The notes beneath the pieces were generated by a model that was not told the DNA's origin, made no database searches, and was given only the letters and a program-made list of their open reading frames with translations. Below, piece after piece: positions 15,680 through 28,560 of a stretch of DNA of 64,000 bases (within the stretch, counting starts at the first letter, position 1; each line of letters begins with the position of its first letter). Both the position numbers and the translations under genes were made by a program. The stretch is from assembly GCA_004154925.1 (NCBI GenBank), contig QJNS01000048.1, positions 124,001 to 188,000 on the forward strand. The letters are read 5' to 3'. This DNA comes from Monosporascus cannonballus (lineage: Eukaryota; Ascomycota; Sordariomycetes; Xylariales).

Positions 15680-15885
15680 TATAAAATCATAAACAGTTAT
15701 AAACTGGATAAGGTGATCTCCGACCAGTCGTAAAAGAAATTCCAAGAAGTAAATATATTAAATTATTTCTATATGGCGTTTCTTATTAGCTGCTAGATAA
15801 TGGATTTATATTAATAAATGGGTCGGTAGCTGATCAATAGCTGGTCGGCTGCCAGCCTTATCCTTATAAGGGCTATATTCTCATA
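15680..15885 (-). repeat. Family 1 LTR, copy B right (5') LTR
   Basis: 206 bp, aligning end to end with 8521-8726. It ends with TTCTCATA. Differences between the pair are mostly transitions, as expected from RIP, so LTR divergence cannot be used as a simple clock. Confidence 0.9.
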
Positions 15886-16049
15886 TTATATTAATTTCTG
15901 TCGTTAACGTTTTTATTTTCAATGCAATAAGAGTATTTTTAAAAACTCGTCGTCGATTTTCTATATCGCATTCGTATATCGTTATATATAGAAATACGCT
16001 TATATTTTCATTAAATATCGTATTATAAGTTATTTGTACCAATTGTAAA

Positions 16050-16720
16050 ACGTGTACCTAATTATTTTATTAATAATTAACATGATTTCTAAGATATTAT
16101 TTTAATGTTTAATTTTACCTTTTCGTTTATCCGTTTATTAATACAATATATTCTATTAAAAATTTAGGTTTGATACCGATTCGTATAAAAAAACTATTCT
16201 TAAATTTTAATACCAAAAACGTATCCTTATTAGAAATAACCTTTTGTAATACTTTATACCTATTGAAATAATTTTTAATAAAAACCAAAATTAGTTATTT
16301 TGCTATCCTAGTTTCGTTTAAGGGTACAAACTATTCGTATTTGGTATATCTATTAATAATTACCTATATTCCGTCATATTTCACCTTTATAACTGAGTTT
16401 TTTTGATAAAAATAAAGTAATAGTAAAATTTTAAATTATAGTACTGTAAGTTGTATTAGAAATGTCGATAAACTATAATACCTCGTTAAGCTTATAATAC
16501 GTTATTTTAGTTTTATTATAAACGTTATAACGTTTTATAATTCTTTTAATTATTAGCCGTAACTTTAGAAAATTATATTTTTTCTATAATTATCGAATAA
16601 TGTTAAAATCGTTAAAATATGCGAAAAATATGATTTTATGAAGCTTTTTTATACTCTTTTCTGTTAATTTAAGAACGTATATTTTGCTAAAATATAATAA
16701 TTAGTTTTTTAATTACGTAT
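16050..16720 (-). pseudogene. RIP-inactivated Gypsy integrase remnant (family 3)
   Basis: Read right to left, this stretch follows the order of a Gypsy integrase core. It begins with a segment corresponding to 'IDI...TI.F.....LS' and continues through a degraded Asp-containing strand ('NTNSLYP' where 'DRxTKYxxFxP' is expected). It ends near the segment that normally reads 'YYPQTDGQTERVNQ', of which a 'TDKRKGKIKH' remnant survives. Stops occur throughout. The call rests on consecutive pattern similarity rather than any intact motif, so it is moderately secure. It places the element's 3' end to the left, interrupted by copy B at 15885. Confidence 0.55.
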
Positions 16721-19700
16721 TTAATTACTTTTTTAACTATTAAATTTCTTATATCGTGAAACCTCCGAAATTATATTAAAGGTCTGAAGTTATATTTACA
16801 GTATTTTATAAAGTCGTATACTATTATTTTGGTTATATTATAGCATTAATGTATTTCTTTTAAGAATTTTTGCAATAAAACTTCATTTACAATTCGGAAT
16901 ATATAATGAAAAATTATTTTATATTTAATATAATATATTCCAAAATTAAATTATAAGAAAATAATTATTTACGTCGTATACTGCTTGTTTAATTTTTATG
17001 CTTTCATAAATTGCATAAAACCTTTATAGTTGCAGTATATATCGAAATGTTGTCGGGTTTTATTAAGAAAACTTTATTTCTTGAAAGCATTTATAAATAC
17101 CAGTAGTTTTTTATCGTATATCGAATATTAAAATTTTGCGTTTCGTAATAATATATAATTATATGTGTCTAAATATCATATTTCATTTTTTAATTATTTA
17201 AGAATATCGTTTATGGCGTAATTTAAGGTACTGGATTTTAAACGTTTCTTTTCATCGATTTTAGGTAATCCTATTATTAATACTTTAATAACTTTATTTT
17301 TAAATCATTGGAAAGCTTTCTTAGTATGGGTTAAATATTTAAACATTTTTAAATATATTTCTTAATACTAAGTTTTTTTAAATAATTTAGTTAAATTTTC
17401 ATATTTTTTTAAATTAAGTTTCGTTCGTAAATAATGAATCTTAAAATCTGCCGAAGATCGGTAATGTTTGCCCTATTACGAATAAGCTAGTTTTTAATTA
17501 TTTCTATCTTTAAATGTTAAATCTGAATTTCGTCGAAAATAAATGTTAATTTCAGAGAATTTGATTTTTAAATATGCCATATGTCTTTTGTTAAGTTAAT
17601 GTGAATATTTGTTTTATTTAAAATTTCAAATTTTTAGAAAATCTACTTTATGATATTTCTGTTTAAATTTTCGAATAAATATATATGTTATCAAAATGTA
17701 TGAATATAAAATTATTTAGGAATGCCTTAACGATAATGATCATTAATCCTTTGAAATTTATAACGATATTAATAAGTCTTATAAATATAATTCAACATTC
17801 GTAATATCTATATATTATTTTAAATACAGTTCTGTATCGTTTAGCTTTTTTAATACGGTAATAACTATTTCGAAAATTAAATACCCTAAACTGTTTTGCT
17901 TTATTAGCATTTTCTTTGAGAATATTTTTCAAGATTAAGAAATATTTCTTTTTAATGATAATATTATTTACCTTTATGAAATTAATTACATCTCGGCAAA
18001 TTGGATTATTCTTTTTGTCGATTTTCTGTTTGTTATCTATAAATTTAGGTAATATAAAAACTAAATAACGTGCCGAAAACTTAAAAAGTTAAATATATTT
18101 TTTCTTTAAATCCAATTATATATCTTTCTGTAATACTCTTAACTTTTTCGGATTTACCTAATAATTGTTTTAATATTTGAAATAATATTCTTTTTTAATG
18201 CATGTGCGATCTTCTTATTGGTTATATAATTATAATTCATAATTTCTTTTGCCTTTAAATTTTTTAAATTGGCATTTTTTCGAAAATATTGTAATAACTT
18301 AATTTAAGACATAGACATTCTAAATTATATAGTAAATCTTTTAAAACCTTCTTTCTAAGTACTATTATATTATCTTAAAAAACTCTTCAGCTTTTTTAAT
18401 TAAGTCTTAAATTATAAAAAGAAACATACAATATTTTCAATATAATGTTAAATTTCAAAATATTAAAAATATCTAGTAAAATCTATTTGTAACTGTTTTT
18501 AAATTTACAATAACATCTTTTTTAAAAGCTTATCTATTGTTCTAAATAAAGAGGCTTTCGTCCATTATTTTTATCTTATAAAACATTAATTTATATTTTC
18601 AAAGACTTTAGTATTTTTTTATTACCGTTAAAAATTTCTTTCGATTATCGAATCGGTTGTAGCTTTAAATATTTTATTTTTCATTCAAAAGGACATTCGA
18701 TTTAATCACATAATCTTTTTATTTCTTTATGTAAGCTTTAGTATATAAAATCTTTCAATATCTTAATTTTGAAAGCTTTTATCGTTTTTTAATTAGGATA
18801 ATTTATTTGCGAAAAAACATTATTATTATCGGGCCTTTTTGTCCACGTATCTAATATAATAATTATTTTTATATTTATATTACTTTTCTCTACCGAACAC
18901 ATATTTAGAAAAAAATTCCTGTTTTAATACACCAGATATTTGTATATATTATAATTTATAAAATTAAATATTTATGTTCTAGAAAACCTTATTGCCATAT
19001 TTAAAAGTACGTATTAAACGCAAAGTATCCAGAAATAATATATATGTCCTTACGATTTAACTTTTTTACTTTTTTTGATTATAAATGTAAATAACAGATC
19101 CTTAAATATTTTGGCCATTAAAAGAGCTTAATGCATTTGTATTTATCGTCTAGTTCTATAGTTATTTAGTTTTATTATTGGAATTAAGAATCGTATTTTT
19201 TTGCTAAGTAAATAAATCAAATAATTATCGTTAAAACAAGCTGAATAATACAACAACTTATATATATCCGTTATAAATATCTTTAATTATATAATATATT
19301 CAGGGAATTTGCAAACCTGGGAAGTTAATGTTTTATAATTATTAATATTTAATCAAAATTGGCCGTATTCGTCATGTATTTTATATTTTTATATATTGAA
19401 TTAATAAATATATCTGAACGTAATAATTATTTTAAAAATCGTTTATTTTAAATGGTAATTAAGGGTTTATCCTTAAAATCATGGTTTATAAAACAATGTT
19501 CGTACTCTGAGATATCGTTCCAAATTTATATAATCGTATTAATAATAAATTCCTGCTAAAAAAACTCGAATTAAATTTTTTTCTTTTTCTCTTTTATGTG
19601 ATATTCTATTTTTTCTTTAATCGCTTTGATTCTTTGGAAGATAAAGAATTTCTCTTTTCTTAGAACTTTCCTCAGATAGAGAATAACATTTATTTTAAAA

Positions 19701-20958
19701 TACCTTTTTTTGTCATAATTTAAACGTATGGTATTAAATTAATATTCCTTGAGTTTTTTGAAAATAACATTAATTTTTTTACGATTTACCCTTACCTTTC
19801 TTAATTCGTCTATTAGTAGTTTTGTTATTATTTTGATTATTAAATCTTTTTTCTTAAAATATCGAGTAAAAGTACGTTTATCGATAATAATAACTTTATC
19901 AATACTTTTGTAAAAAATGCAATTTTAAGTTCTACATATAATTTGTTTTTGTTTTTAAGCTTTAAGCTGTTATAATAAACATAAAATAATACTCTTTTTC
20001 GCAAATTTAAGAATATCGTTAAATAACTAGGTTTGGTTACAAATTTAAATACTTACTTAATTCAACGAATAAGAATAAGGTTATTTAATCGTATATTATT
20101 TTTTAAAAAAACTTTAAATAAATTTTACAGTTTGGAATATATATATATTAGTTGAAAATGTGATTAGTTATATTCGAAAATTCGTTTAGGTAATCTTATC
20201 AATAATTACCTATAATAAGCTCAAATTAGAAAAAAAGGTTTCCAATAAGTAACTGCAAAACAGCTATTATTTTCTAATAATTCTCTGTTAAAGAATTTTT
20301 ATAAAATTTAAAATAAATTTGGCTGAAACTAGAAGTTTTTTTATATTAGTAGATTCGTTTAAAAGCTTTAAAGGAATTAATTTATAACCCTTAGCGTTTA
20401 ATATTTCATAGTAAATCAAAAGTAAAATAATATTTTCGAGTAATTAATTTATTCCGAATAATAATAAAATCGAAACATTTTATAAGTAAATAAATTTAAC
20501 CTTTTTTGGTTTAGCGCCTTGGGTGTGGCCATTATAATGTACTACTTTTCGTTAAACGTTAATATTTATTTTTTGACTTTTTATCTTTTAACAGGTTATT
20601 TGGTCAGCTCTTTTCATTTTTCACCTCATTAATCTTTTGTGAGATATTTTGTTTCTTCTTCGAATGCTTATACATTAATAATTTCTCTGACAAATTACGG
20701 TTCTGATTGAAATTAAGAAAAAAAGATTTCTTTAAGACCGAATTATAAGTGAAGCTATAATATTAATTACTTAAAGGATTTTCTTAATAAATAGTAAATC
20801 GTTAAATTTACTAAATATCTCTTTACTAACTAATATAGAAAATCGGATACGTTATTTATTTTCTCAATAATGTCCTGTGCTATCGTTTATACTGAATTTA
20901 ATAAACTTTATGTTATAACTAAGCGGTAAATTATGCGTTTATTATTAATTAAGAAAAT

Positions 20959-21384
20959 ATTAAAATAGAACGAAAAAATTATTTATCTATTTAAAAATAT
21001 AAATAATATCAACAAGAGCATCTTGATTTACTAGTAATAAAAAGGCGAAAAATAATTTAATAATTTATTTGTTAAAAACATTTGCAGATTGTTTCTTCTA
21101 CAAAAAAATAATACCTTTAATAAGATGGTTAAATTAATAATTAAAGAACGATATTAAATACGTAATTAATTGTATATAAGTCCGATTTATTATACATCTA
21201 TATGGTATTAAATAAACATATAGTAAATTTATATAATTTATATAATGTTGTATAAATTACGTAAATTACTTAAATTACATTGAAGACGAATCTCGGCTTT
21301 CGGAGTTTAACCGTTACAAGTTTACCATCGGCCCCAAAAGTAGGTCTTTTTGAAAAAGGAACTCTTGTTCCTATAACTGTTATA
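20959..21384 (-). repeat. Family 3 LTR, right (5') copy
   Basis: Partner of 6866-7286. Similarity runs from about TATTAAAATAGAACG to about GTTATA, with the best block at 21290-21360. Ends are approximate. Confidence 0.58.
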
Positions 21385-22211
21385 GTGTGAAAAAATATAA
21401 TATAAAATAATAATGCAAATTTAATTATTACAACAACTTATTGTTAGAACGTAGTTTAACTAGACAAATATGAATATTGTTTGTATATATATGCATTTAC
21501 CGTATAATAGTGTATAATCTACAGTTTAAAATAGTTTGCTTTTGAAATTACCATATTTTCAAATTTTAAATTACTTAAAATCTAAATTAATATTAACCAA
21601 AATTTAGTGTTGAATTATATGTTTTTATAAAGAATAAGAAATATAATTCGGTTATATAAAACATTTTCTAAGGTTTGATTTTATTCTAGTATATAAAAAT
21701 ATTAAACAGAATATTGTATATATATATATATATTTCATTATTTTTTTTTGTTAAATGTCAAACTTTTATATATAATAAACCACAAATTAAATATGTAGAG
21801 CATTTTATAAAAATGAAAATAATATTTAATACGTTATCAAAGAGGAAATATCTTAACTATTTGTCAAAATATAAAATTATCTAGATTTTGAAATTACTAA
21901 GATTGGTCAAACGTATTATCAACGTTAAATATTGTTTAAAATGTTATTAATAACGTCGAAATTACTCAAAATAAATTTAGTTTAGCTTGCGCTTGTTGAA
22001 AAAGAAAAAATAAATCAATTCGTGTTTAAAGCAACGTAGTTTAACTTAGAATATGTGGACACTAATGCGTTTTTCGCGCGTTTTTATACTTTTTATTTTA
22101 TATAAACTTATTTTTTAACAGATTAAGGGGTATACCTTTTCGTAAATAATTTCTTTAATAAAGAAAAGGTTATAAGCGTATTAAAATTTACCAAGAGAAT
22201 CTTGTAACCTT
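21385..22211. other. AT-rich interval with no recognised feature
   Basis: About 0.8 kb between the family 3 LTR and the outer family 2 element. It contains a short (TA)n tract near 21716-21732. No gene or further repeat could be supported. Confidence 0.5.
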
Positions 22212-22560
22212 TTTAACGGCTTAAGATTTAAATAATTAATAAACTTTAGTCGTAGAGGTTTATATTAGTGAAAATATTGTAAAAGTCTGAGCAACAAAAT
22301 AACTTAACCACCTTTCGTAAGACCAAAGATATTTTAGATAACAAAGCTATATTATAATATAATGTAATAAAACTTATCGAAATACTAAATGTATATATTT
22401 ATGACGGTTTAGTAGCTTATGATCAGGGAGTTAGTAATCTCGTTTATTATTATATTATTAATAAGTTAATATACCGGCTTATTTACATATTTTTGGCAAT
22501 TTAGTAATTTATTTAATATTTTAACCAATTTTGTTGTTTAGCTGTTTTTGTTGCGATCAT
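22212..22560 (-). repeat. Family 2 LTR, degraded, left end of outer element
   Basis: It contains the family 2 LTR order in inverted orientation: a degraded AACGGCTTAAG, then AATAATTAATAAAC, TTTAGTCGTAGAGGTTTATATT, and a segment matching 'ACCAAAGGTGCCTTAGATAACGATATTATATTATAA' as heavily mutated sequence (22318-22360). The right half is poorly preserved, and the end at 22560 is an estimate. Confidence 0.5.
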
Positions 22561-23507
22561 ATTTGGATGCAGTCATTTACTAAAATGTTATACGATTTTG
22601 TTTTTAAAAATTTTGATTTTAAAATTTGTTTCTCAGTAAATGTTTTTGAATTATATAGAGTCTTATTTTTAAGTGAGGTTTTAGTAAAAGCGAATGAACT
22701 TACACTTTAATTAACTTCATTAAAATAAAAAGATTTCATATTATGCCGTATTTTTTTATTTATTTAAAAAAATTGGTGAAATCATAAAAAAGGCTTTGCA
22801 TTGCAAGAAATATATACCTCGTAATCGGTTGTTTAACGAAATAAGTGTCAGTATTTCTATAATTTATCATTGTATTGCGAGAATTCGTTGTTTAAAAAAT
22901 TTTATAATTAAAAAAGCTTTGGTCGATTTTTTTGCCCGGTTGTTTTACATTCGTTGTTAACAGGAATAACTTTAAGTATAAGATATTAAATATGTTAACC
23001 GTATTATTTAAATCTTAGACGAATTTCACTACTTTAAACCCCGTAAAAAAGAAGCGATAATAAAGATTTAAGCCTTTAAGGATATAAACATTACTGATTA
23101 AAGTTTTATTAATCTTTAAATGCCATTTTTGTAGTACGTTAATTAAAACGAAATTTTTGGTTCAGTCGTTATTGGTGAAAATTCTTTAGTAGACGTTCGA
23201 TATTTATAAGACTTTTCGCCTATTTTTAAATATTTTCAGAAATTAGATATTTCTGTATTTAATTAAGTATTAAGTAAATACTTTTTTTTATCTATTAAGG
23301 ATTTTCTTTACTTTAGATTTAGTTTTGTCTTTTCTTTCGATAGTTTTTTTATTTTTTCTATATTATATCAAGATCTAGTATAAACTTAAAAACTATGTAA
23401 ATATAAAATAGGATAAGCTGTTTAATAAACATATTAGTACATAGTTATTTTATAAGAATTTTCAAATACTGTTATATAAATTAATATATTTAAAATTTAC
23501 AGTTTTA

Positions 23508-23864
23508 TGTGACGGCTAGGCGGTTTAACCAACTATTAAACCTTAAGTCAACGGGTTTATGTTGGCAGGAGTATCGTGGGAATCTGAGCAATAGATACAG
23601 TAATCGTGTCACGTCTCTTAATACCCTGTTATCACAAACGATTGGTATTGATGAGTGTTGCAAGCTGAAGCTATCTGAACTATGGAATTAATGAGCGTAT
23701 ATATCCTTCTCCTTTAGCTGGATCACCACCAGTAAGTTGGTGATCCGGCTCACTGGCTCACCACCAGTGAGTTGGTGATCCGTCACGTGACCTGATCCAC
23801 ATAGTTGTCTTGGCCTTCTCCGTTGCGACCGTTCCTGTAGGCCGTGGCTTGTCAGGTCGTAACA
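23508..23864 (-). repeat. Solo family 2 LTR that escaped RIP
   Basis: A 357-bp sequence starting TGTGACGGCTAGGCGG and ending GTCGTAACA, flanked on both sides by TTTTA (23503-23507 and 23865-23869). Its ends match the LTRs of the larger family 2 elements in inverted orientation. No internal element sequence accompanies it, so it is a solo LTR left by LTR-LTR recombination. It keeps near-normal GC content and few RIP changes, unlike everything around it. The 60-codon open frame at 23509-23691 runs antisense to the LTR; a related frame exists at 35855-36061, but nothing shows that it is expressed. Confidence 0.9.
23720..23781. repeat. Pair of 27-bp palindromic units inside the solo LTR
   Basis: Two near-identical units, 23720-23746 and 23755-23781, begin 35 bp apart. 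Each is close to a perfect inverted repeat (GGATCACCA ... TGGTGATCC in the first; one arm altered to GGCTCACCA in the second). They could form hairpins or bind a dimeric regulator in the LTR promoter. This segment is not present in the LTRs at 35890 or 49738, so it is a subfamily-specific module. Confidence 0.75.
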
Positions 23865-23869
23865 TTTTA

Positions 23870-26266
23870 TTAGCGTTTTTTCACTTGTATGATTTTTTAT
23901 AAAATGAATTAATGTGTAAGAAAATTAACTGTTTAATTCATTTTAACTATACTATCTTTCTTATTTAATTAAATGTGAATTCCAGTATTATTTTTATTTT
24001 CTAATGTGAAAACTAACTATAAATCCAAAACTCTCGTGCCTGAGACCTTTTTACAATTTTCGTAATTATCAATATTATAAATTACGCACTTGATAAGTTA
24101 TTTTTAAGATTAATTATTTTTTTCCTAATTGATATAATGTCGTATATATGTTTATCACGATTAGTTTAATAGTGTTATTTATTCGTTTAGTTCGAGTTTA
24201 AATATATAAAATAATATATAATATAATTTGAATTTATATTTTAAGAGTTTATCAGAATTTCGAAATAAACCTAAAACTTTTATTTAAAAAACACAGTTTT
24301 ATATTTTAGTTAACGATTATGAAAAAAACTATCGCAATGTATTTGTAGTTTTAAATTTCTTCATAAAGAAAGTTTAATAAGAAAATATATAAGAATTGTA
24401 TTTTATGCTTTGTAAAAAATAAAAATAATTTTATGTTTCTATATAATATGTATAGTTATATTTCCCTTTTTTAAAAAAATGTTATATTATTATTTCTCTT
24501 TTAATTTCTAAATTTTTGAAACAGTAATAATTAGATTAAAGTTATTTTAAAGGTTTATAAAATTTAACGATTTTAAAAAGCTATATTTATATTTACAGAG
24601 CAATAAATATATGTAATACGTTTAAATATCTTCATATATATCATGATATATAACTAATATCATTGAAATTAATTAAGAATATAAATATTTTAAGAAAATA
24701 TCGAAATATTTGCAATTAAAGTGATTAAATGTTTTTCGAAATATATATATTTGCTTAAAATATCAATTTAGTTATATCTTGGTATAAATCATAACGAAAT
24801 CTAGATTTGTCATTTTTTACGTAATTTAATTTTTATTCCCTAAATACTTTACTCGAAATGAAATGGGAAGAATTTAATAATATATATAAATTTAATTTAA
24901 AAAAACCTTCTGGAAAGAAATTTCACAATTCCGAAGAACCTTTATAAAAGTTAAAAATTTCTTGTATTGAATCACAGAATTAAATCTTGTTTCTTTTAAT
25001 TTGTATAACAAATATATCAAAGTTTTATTTTCTTTAATTATATTAATAACGGTTACCGTATCGAATGTATAAATCGAAATACGGGATTTTAATTTAACAA
25101 AGACTATTAAATGGTAGTAATTGTATTTTAAATTTCTTAAAAACTTCTACTGTTTATAACGTTTATTTAAAAATCGTTTTAATAAAACCACTTCAAGATA
25201 TAATAATTTTATTGAAATTGGAATACACTTTCCGTAAGAATTAACGAACCTAAAAGATATCTGTATTTTGTAACTCTAATTACGTTTATAATTTTATAAT
25301 TATAATAATCTTTTGAAACTCTACTTCAGTATATTTATAATCATAATATGTTTTGCTCGTTAATTCAAAGTTTAACGTTTTATAAAACTTAAAAAACCGT
25401 ACAAACGTATTTTGTGCATTTTATATCTGGTTTCGAAAAAATGAAGGTATTATCAAGATAATATCCTTTATATGTATCGAAATATTTAGATAGTATATCA
25501 TTTATTATCCGTTAAGAAGTTACTAATACGTTTATAAATTGTATTAATATATTTATGTATTGAAATAATTTATATTTCGTTTTAAATATCCTGTTATATT
25601 CATATTTCTTTTTAATTTTCATAAAATTTTATTTATGTTCAAAGCGAATATTATGAAATATGTAATTCTGTAATATAGATTTTTATTTCTATAATCAAAA
25701 ACAGTAACAATGGATTTTAACGATAATTACGTTTAATTATCGAAGTTTATTCATAAGATATAATTATTCTATTTCAAGTACAAAAATATAAATATTTTAC
25801 CGGTAATTTCGAAAGTTGTATACTTTTATAATCGAGTTTTTAAAATCTTTTAAAACACATAATCCGATTTATATTGAATTATAAGTTTGTGAGAATTTAG
25901 GAAATATATTTTGTTAAAACAATATATCGTAATTTAATTTATAATATTTTAGCAAAATATACTCTCTTTATTTAAAAAAGCTATATATATTCATATTATT
26001 ATAGTAGTATAATAATTATATTTTCAAGTTTTTCGGCTATTATTATTTGTTATTATTTAATTCACAATATGTTGTTTTAATAGTGGTAATAATAATACGC
26101 TATATGGTTCAAAATCTATTTCTTATATTTTTTTCATTTTAAGTAGTATAGTGTTTGTTGTGTTTTTACTTTTATATTCTTCAATATTTCTCATTATACA
26201 ACAAAAATTCTATTTTTCTTTGTTTTGTTTAAAAGTAAAATATAAAATATACTTTATTTAATTGAC
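23870..26266 (-). pseudogene. Degraded pol of the outer family 2 element
   Basis: Very AT-rich sequence with no open frame. Near its right end, 25720-25860 aligns base by base with the RT region of the element at 35890-50293 (around 39440-39600). Both contain an ACGTTTAA-TATCGA block followed by GGTAATTTCGAA(A/G)GTT. Coding sense is minus. It is interrupted at 26266 by the plus-strand family 2 insertion and resumes at about 34320. The left 1.5 kb has not been matched to a specific domain. Confidence 0.55.
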
Positions 26267-26271
26267 CTTTT

Positions 26272-26641
26272 TCTACGACTCAAGTTAAAACCGGTTGCGA
26301 AAACGGTCGTGTTTACGTAGTTGGATTACGTAATTTAGATATTTCTTAGTGTCAAGATCAAGGAGCATCTATATAAATCTAATCGTAGCTAATAGAATTA
26401 AATCTATAAAGGTTTGAAGATTTAATAAAAGAGTAATTAGCACATGTAAAATATATATATTCGTTATTTTTATAATTTAATTTACAGGAATATGTAATAA
26501 TAATTTATTATATAGCACAGTTTTACACTTACAATACTTAATCTTTAATAATATATCTTATTTAAAGTCTTACGATGTTTTTATAAATATAAATTCATAT
26601 AACTTAAATTTAGTAAAGGAGTAAACCGTTTAACGTTTATG
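26272..26641 (+). repeat. Family 2 LTR, 5' LTR of the 26272-34314 element
   Basis: Begins TCTACGACTCAAG where the family consensus begins TGTTACGACTCAA. It is collinear with 51180-51552 up to the boundary, after which both continue with TTTTTATTTAGTAATACCG. The right end is uncertain by a few bases. Confidence 0.82.
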
Positions 26642-28419
26642 CGGTACAAATTTTTATTTAGTAATACCGTTCAATTTTAAGGAATATTATTAATATTATA
26701 TTTATTAATTAAGAATTAGCTTCCGCAATTTCTAAAAAATATATAAATTTAAATGAAAAGAAATTGCAATCTCGTTTAATTAGAAAAAAGGTTCTCCGAC
26801 GATTAAAGCTTTTAAGCGAACGTTTTACTTACTGTACAGAGAAAAATATTAACTTTACTCTATTATTTTACGTAAATTACGAAAAGTTCGAAAATAAAAG
26901 TAATTTTTCTAACGTTCAAAGTTTCCTCATATTAAATTAACTTATTTAATAATATTTGCGTAAAACTGAAATTATTCTTGATATTATGTCGAAGGTATTT
27001 CGGGTATTTTCTTATTTCATTTCTTGTATTTATATCGCAGATATTATTGATAATGAAATATTTTACCGAAAATACGGTTATTTAGTGTAAATTTAATATA
27101 AAACAATGTATTATTTTATTAACAAAAAATTATAAGGTTGAAATAATGTAAATATACAACGATTATAAATAATTTAACTAAATATTAACGAAAGGCTTAG
27201 AAAAACAAATAAGAGAATAAAAACACAAATATGAATCTAATAATTAAAATATCAAATTGGCTTTTAATTAGGATAATAAGCTTATTTAACTGGTATTAAA
27301 ATGGAAGTAGAAATAAAAAGTATGAATAATTAAATTTTTCGATATCTTAAAAAGAATTTAAAGAAAGTTTCTTTAATTTAATTAATTCAAATTTGTATTA
27401 ATTTATATTAATATAATCGATAACATTATTAATAAATAATTAATTTACGTACAAGAAAATTGTAAGCAAATACGACAATAAATTCGGGATTAATGTTAAC
27501 ATCTTTTGATATGATAGTATTTCGCACCGTATTATATTAGGATTTAAAAACTGTTACCACTGTATATAAAAGTATTCAAAATTAAATTAAATATTATCAT
27601 TAAAAAGAAGGATATAACATTTCAGAATATTGTTTATTAAAGCTACTAGGATAAAGAATTGCAGGGAGAATATAAACGGTTAAGAAATTGACTTAAATAT
27701 ATTAAAAAAACGATAAAACGCCTTGAAAGCATAATTAAAGAAACACTATATATAAATTAAAAGATTTTAATTTTAAAATCTATAAACGATATAATAAAAT
27801 ATATGTCGAATAATGTAAACGACGAAAATATCTACTATTTAATGACTAAAACGAATAAATCGATTAACGTATCGAGCCTATATGTGAAGCAGAATTCGAT
27901 TTTTCTAATTAAACCAGAAGTAATAGGGTAAATAAACGGTAATATCGATATTTTTATGTTATTGCCTTAAAGAATAAAATCGATAAACGACTAATTTTGT
28001 AGAATTAGTCAAAAAAGAAGTAATAGTGATAAAACTTTATTTTTATTTTTATAATTGATATATTTGCCAAGTTCTAAAAGAGGGAGGTTAATATAGCGTA
28101 AAGAGATATTAATAAAAGATTATTATGAATTCTTATTTTTACGTCATATATATTATAAACCTTTAAAAGAATGAATATAATTTAAAAAATCAATACCCCG
28201 ATACAAATAGCCAATATAATAATGTATTATATATTAAGATATAAATAACCTGCGATAAATTTGAAAAGAGATTTAGAAAAACATTATCTATAAAAAAGCT
28301 GCAAAGTAACGAAACGAGAAAGAATTAAGAAAATTCACAAAAAAGTTCAAGTATAGCGATAAAAGCCGTTGATAATCTTATTTCTCTAGATATACGAATT
28401 GAAACATCTTAGTATATCG

Positions 28420-28560
28420 TAATAATGGATTATCAAACTTTAGATGGAAAATATATTATGTCTAATATTTTAAATAAATTTAAATCATTATAAGAATATA
28501 GGCTAAAATATTATGTAATTATGGACACCGAAAAAGAAATTTTCGTTTCAAATAAAAAAG
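28420..28560 (+). pseudogene. Degraded Gypsy protease segment
   Basis: A readable stretch, YIMSNILNKFKSL, corresponds to the segment just after the DSGA active site of Gypsy proteases (usually 'FISPxxVxKxxL'). The active-site codons themselves are mutated. It lies between gag-like and RT sequence, as expected. Confidence 0.5.

Larger units (their letters stand above)
8521..15885 (-). mobile_element. Family 1 Gypsy retrotransposon, full-length copy B
   Basis: A 7365-bp element bounded by 206-bp LTRs at 8521-8726 and 15680-15885. It aligns throughout with copies A and C. Just inside the left LTR a purine-rich tract on the minus strand (AAAGGGGGAAAT, 8732-8743) fits a polypurine tract, which supports a minus-strand element with its 3' LTR on the left. 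Flanking pentamers are TGATA and TTATA, one mismatch apart, so the target duplication is only partly preserved. It interrupts the family 3 Gypsy element: integrase sequence lies on its right and that element's 3' region and LTR on its left. All pol frames are broken. Confidence 0.87.
6866..21384 (-). mobile_element. Family 3 Gypsy retrotransposon, split by a family 1 insertion
   Basis: Two related ~420-bp sequences at about 6866-7286 and 20959-21384 look like the LTRs. They share, for example, the stretch CGGAGTTTAACCGT at 7207 and 21301. The DNA between them, once the family 1 element at 8521-15885 is removed, is about 7 kb. On the minus strand, 16720-16050 reads as a degraded Gypsy integrase, so the element runs right to left with its 5' LTR on the right. 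The sequence has fewer CpGs than families 1 and 2, which suggests greater age. LTR ends are approximate and no clear target duplication was found, so boundaries are uncertain by tens of bases. Confidence 0.62.

Noticed and set aside
23509..23691. 60-codon frame in the solo LTR, related to a 68-codon frame at 35855-36061.
   Set aside because: The frames are antisense to the LTR and the similarity is simply LTR homology. No start context, motif or domain supports a gene.
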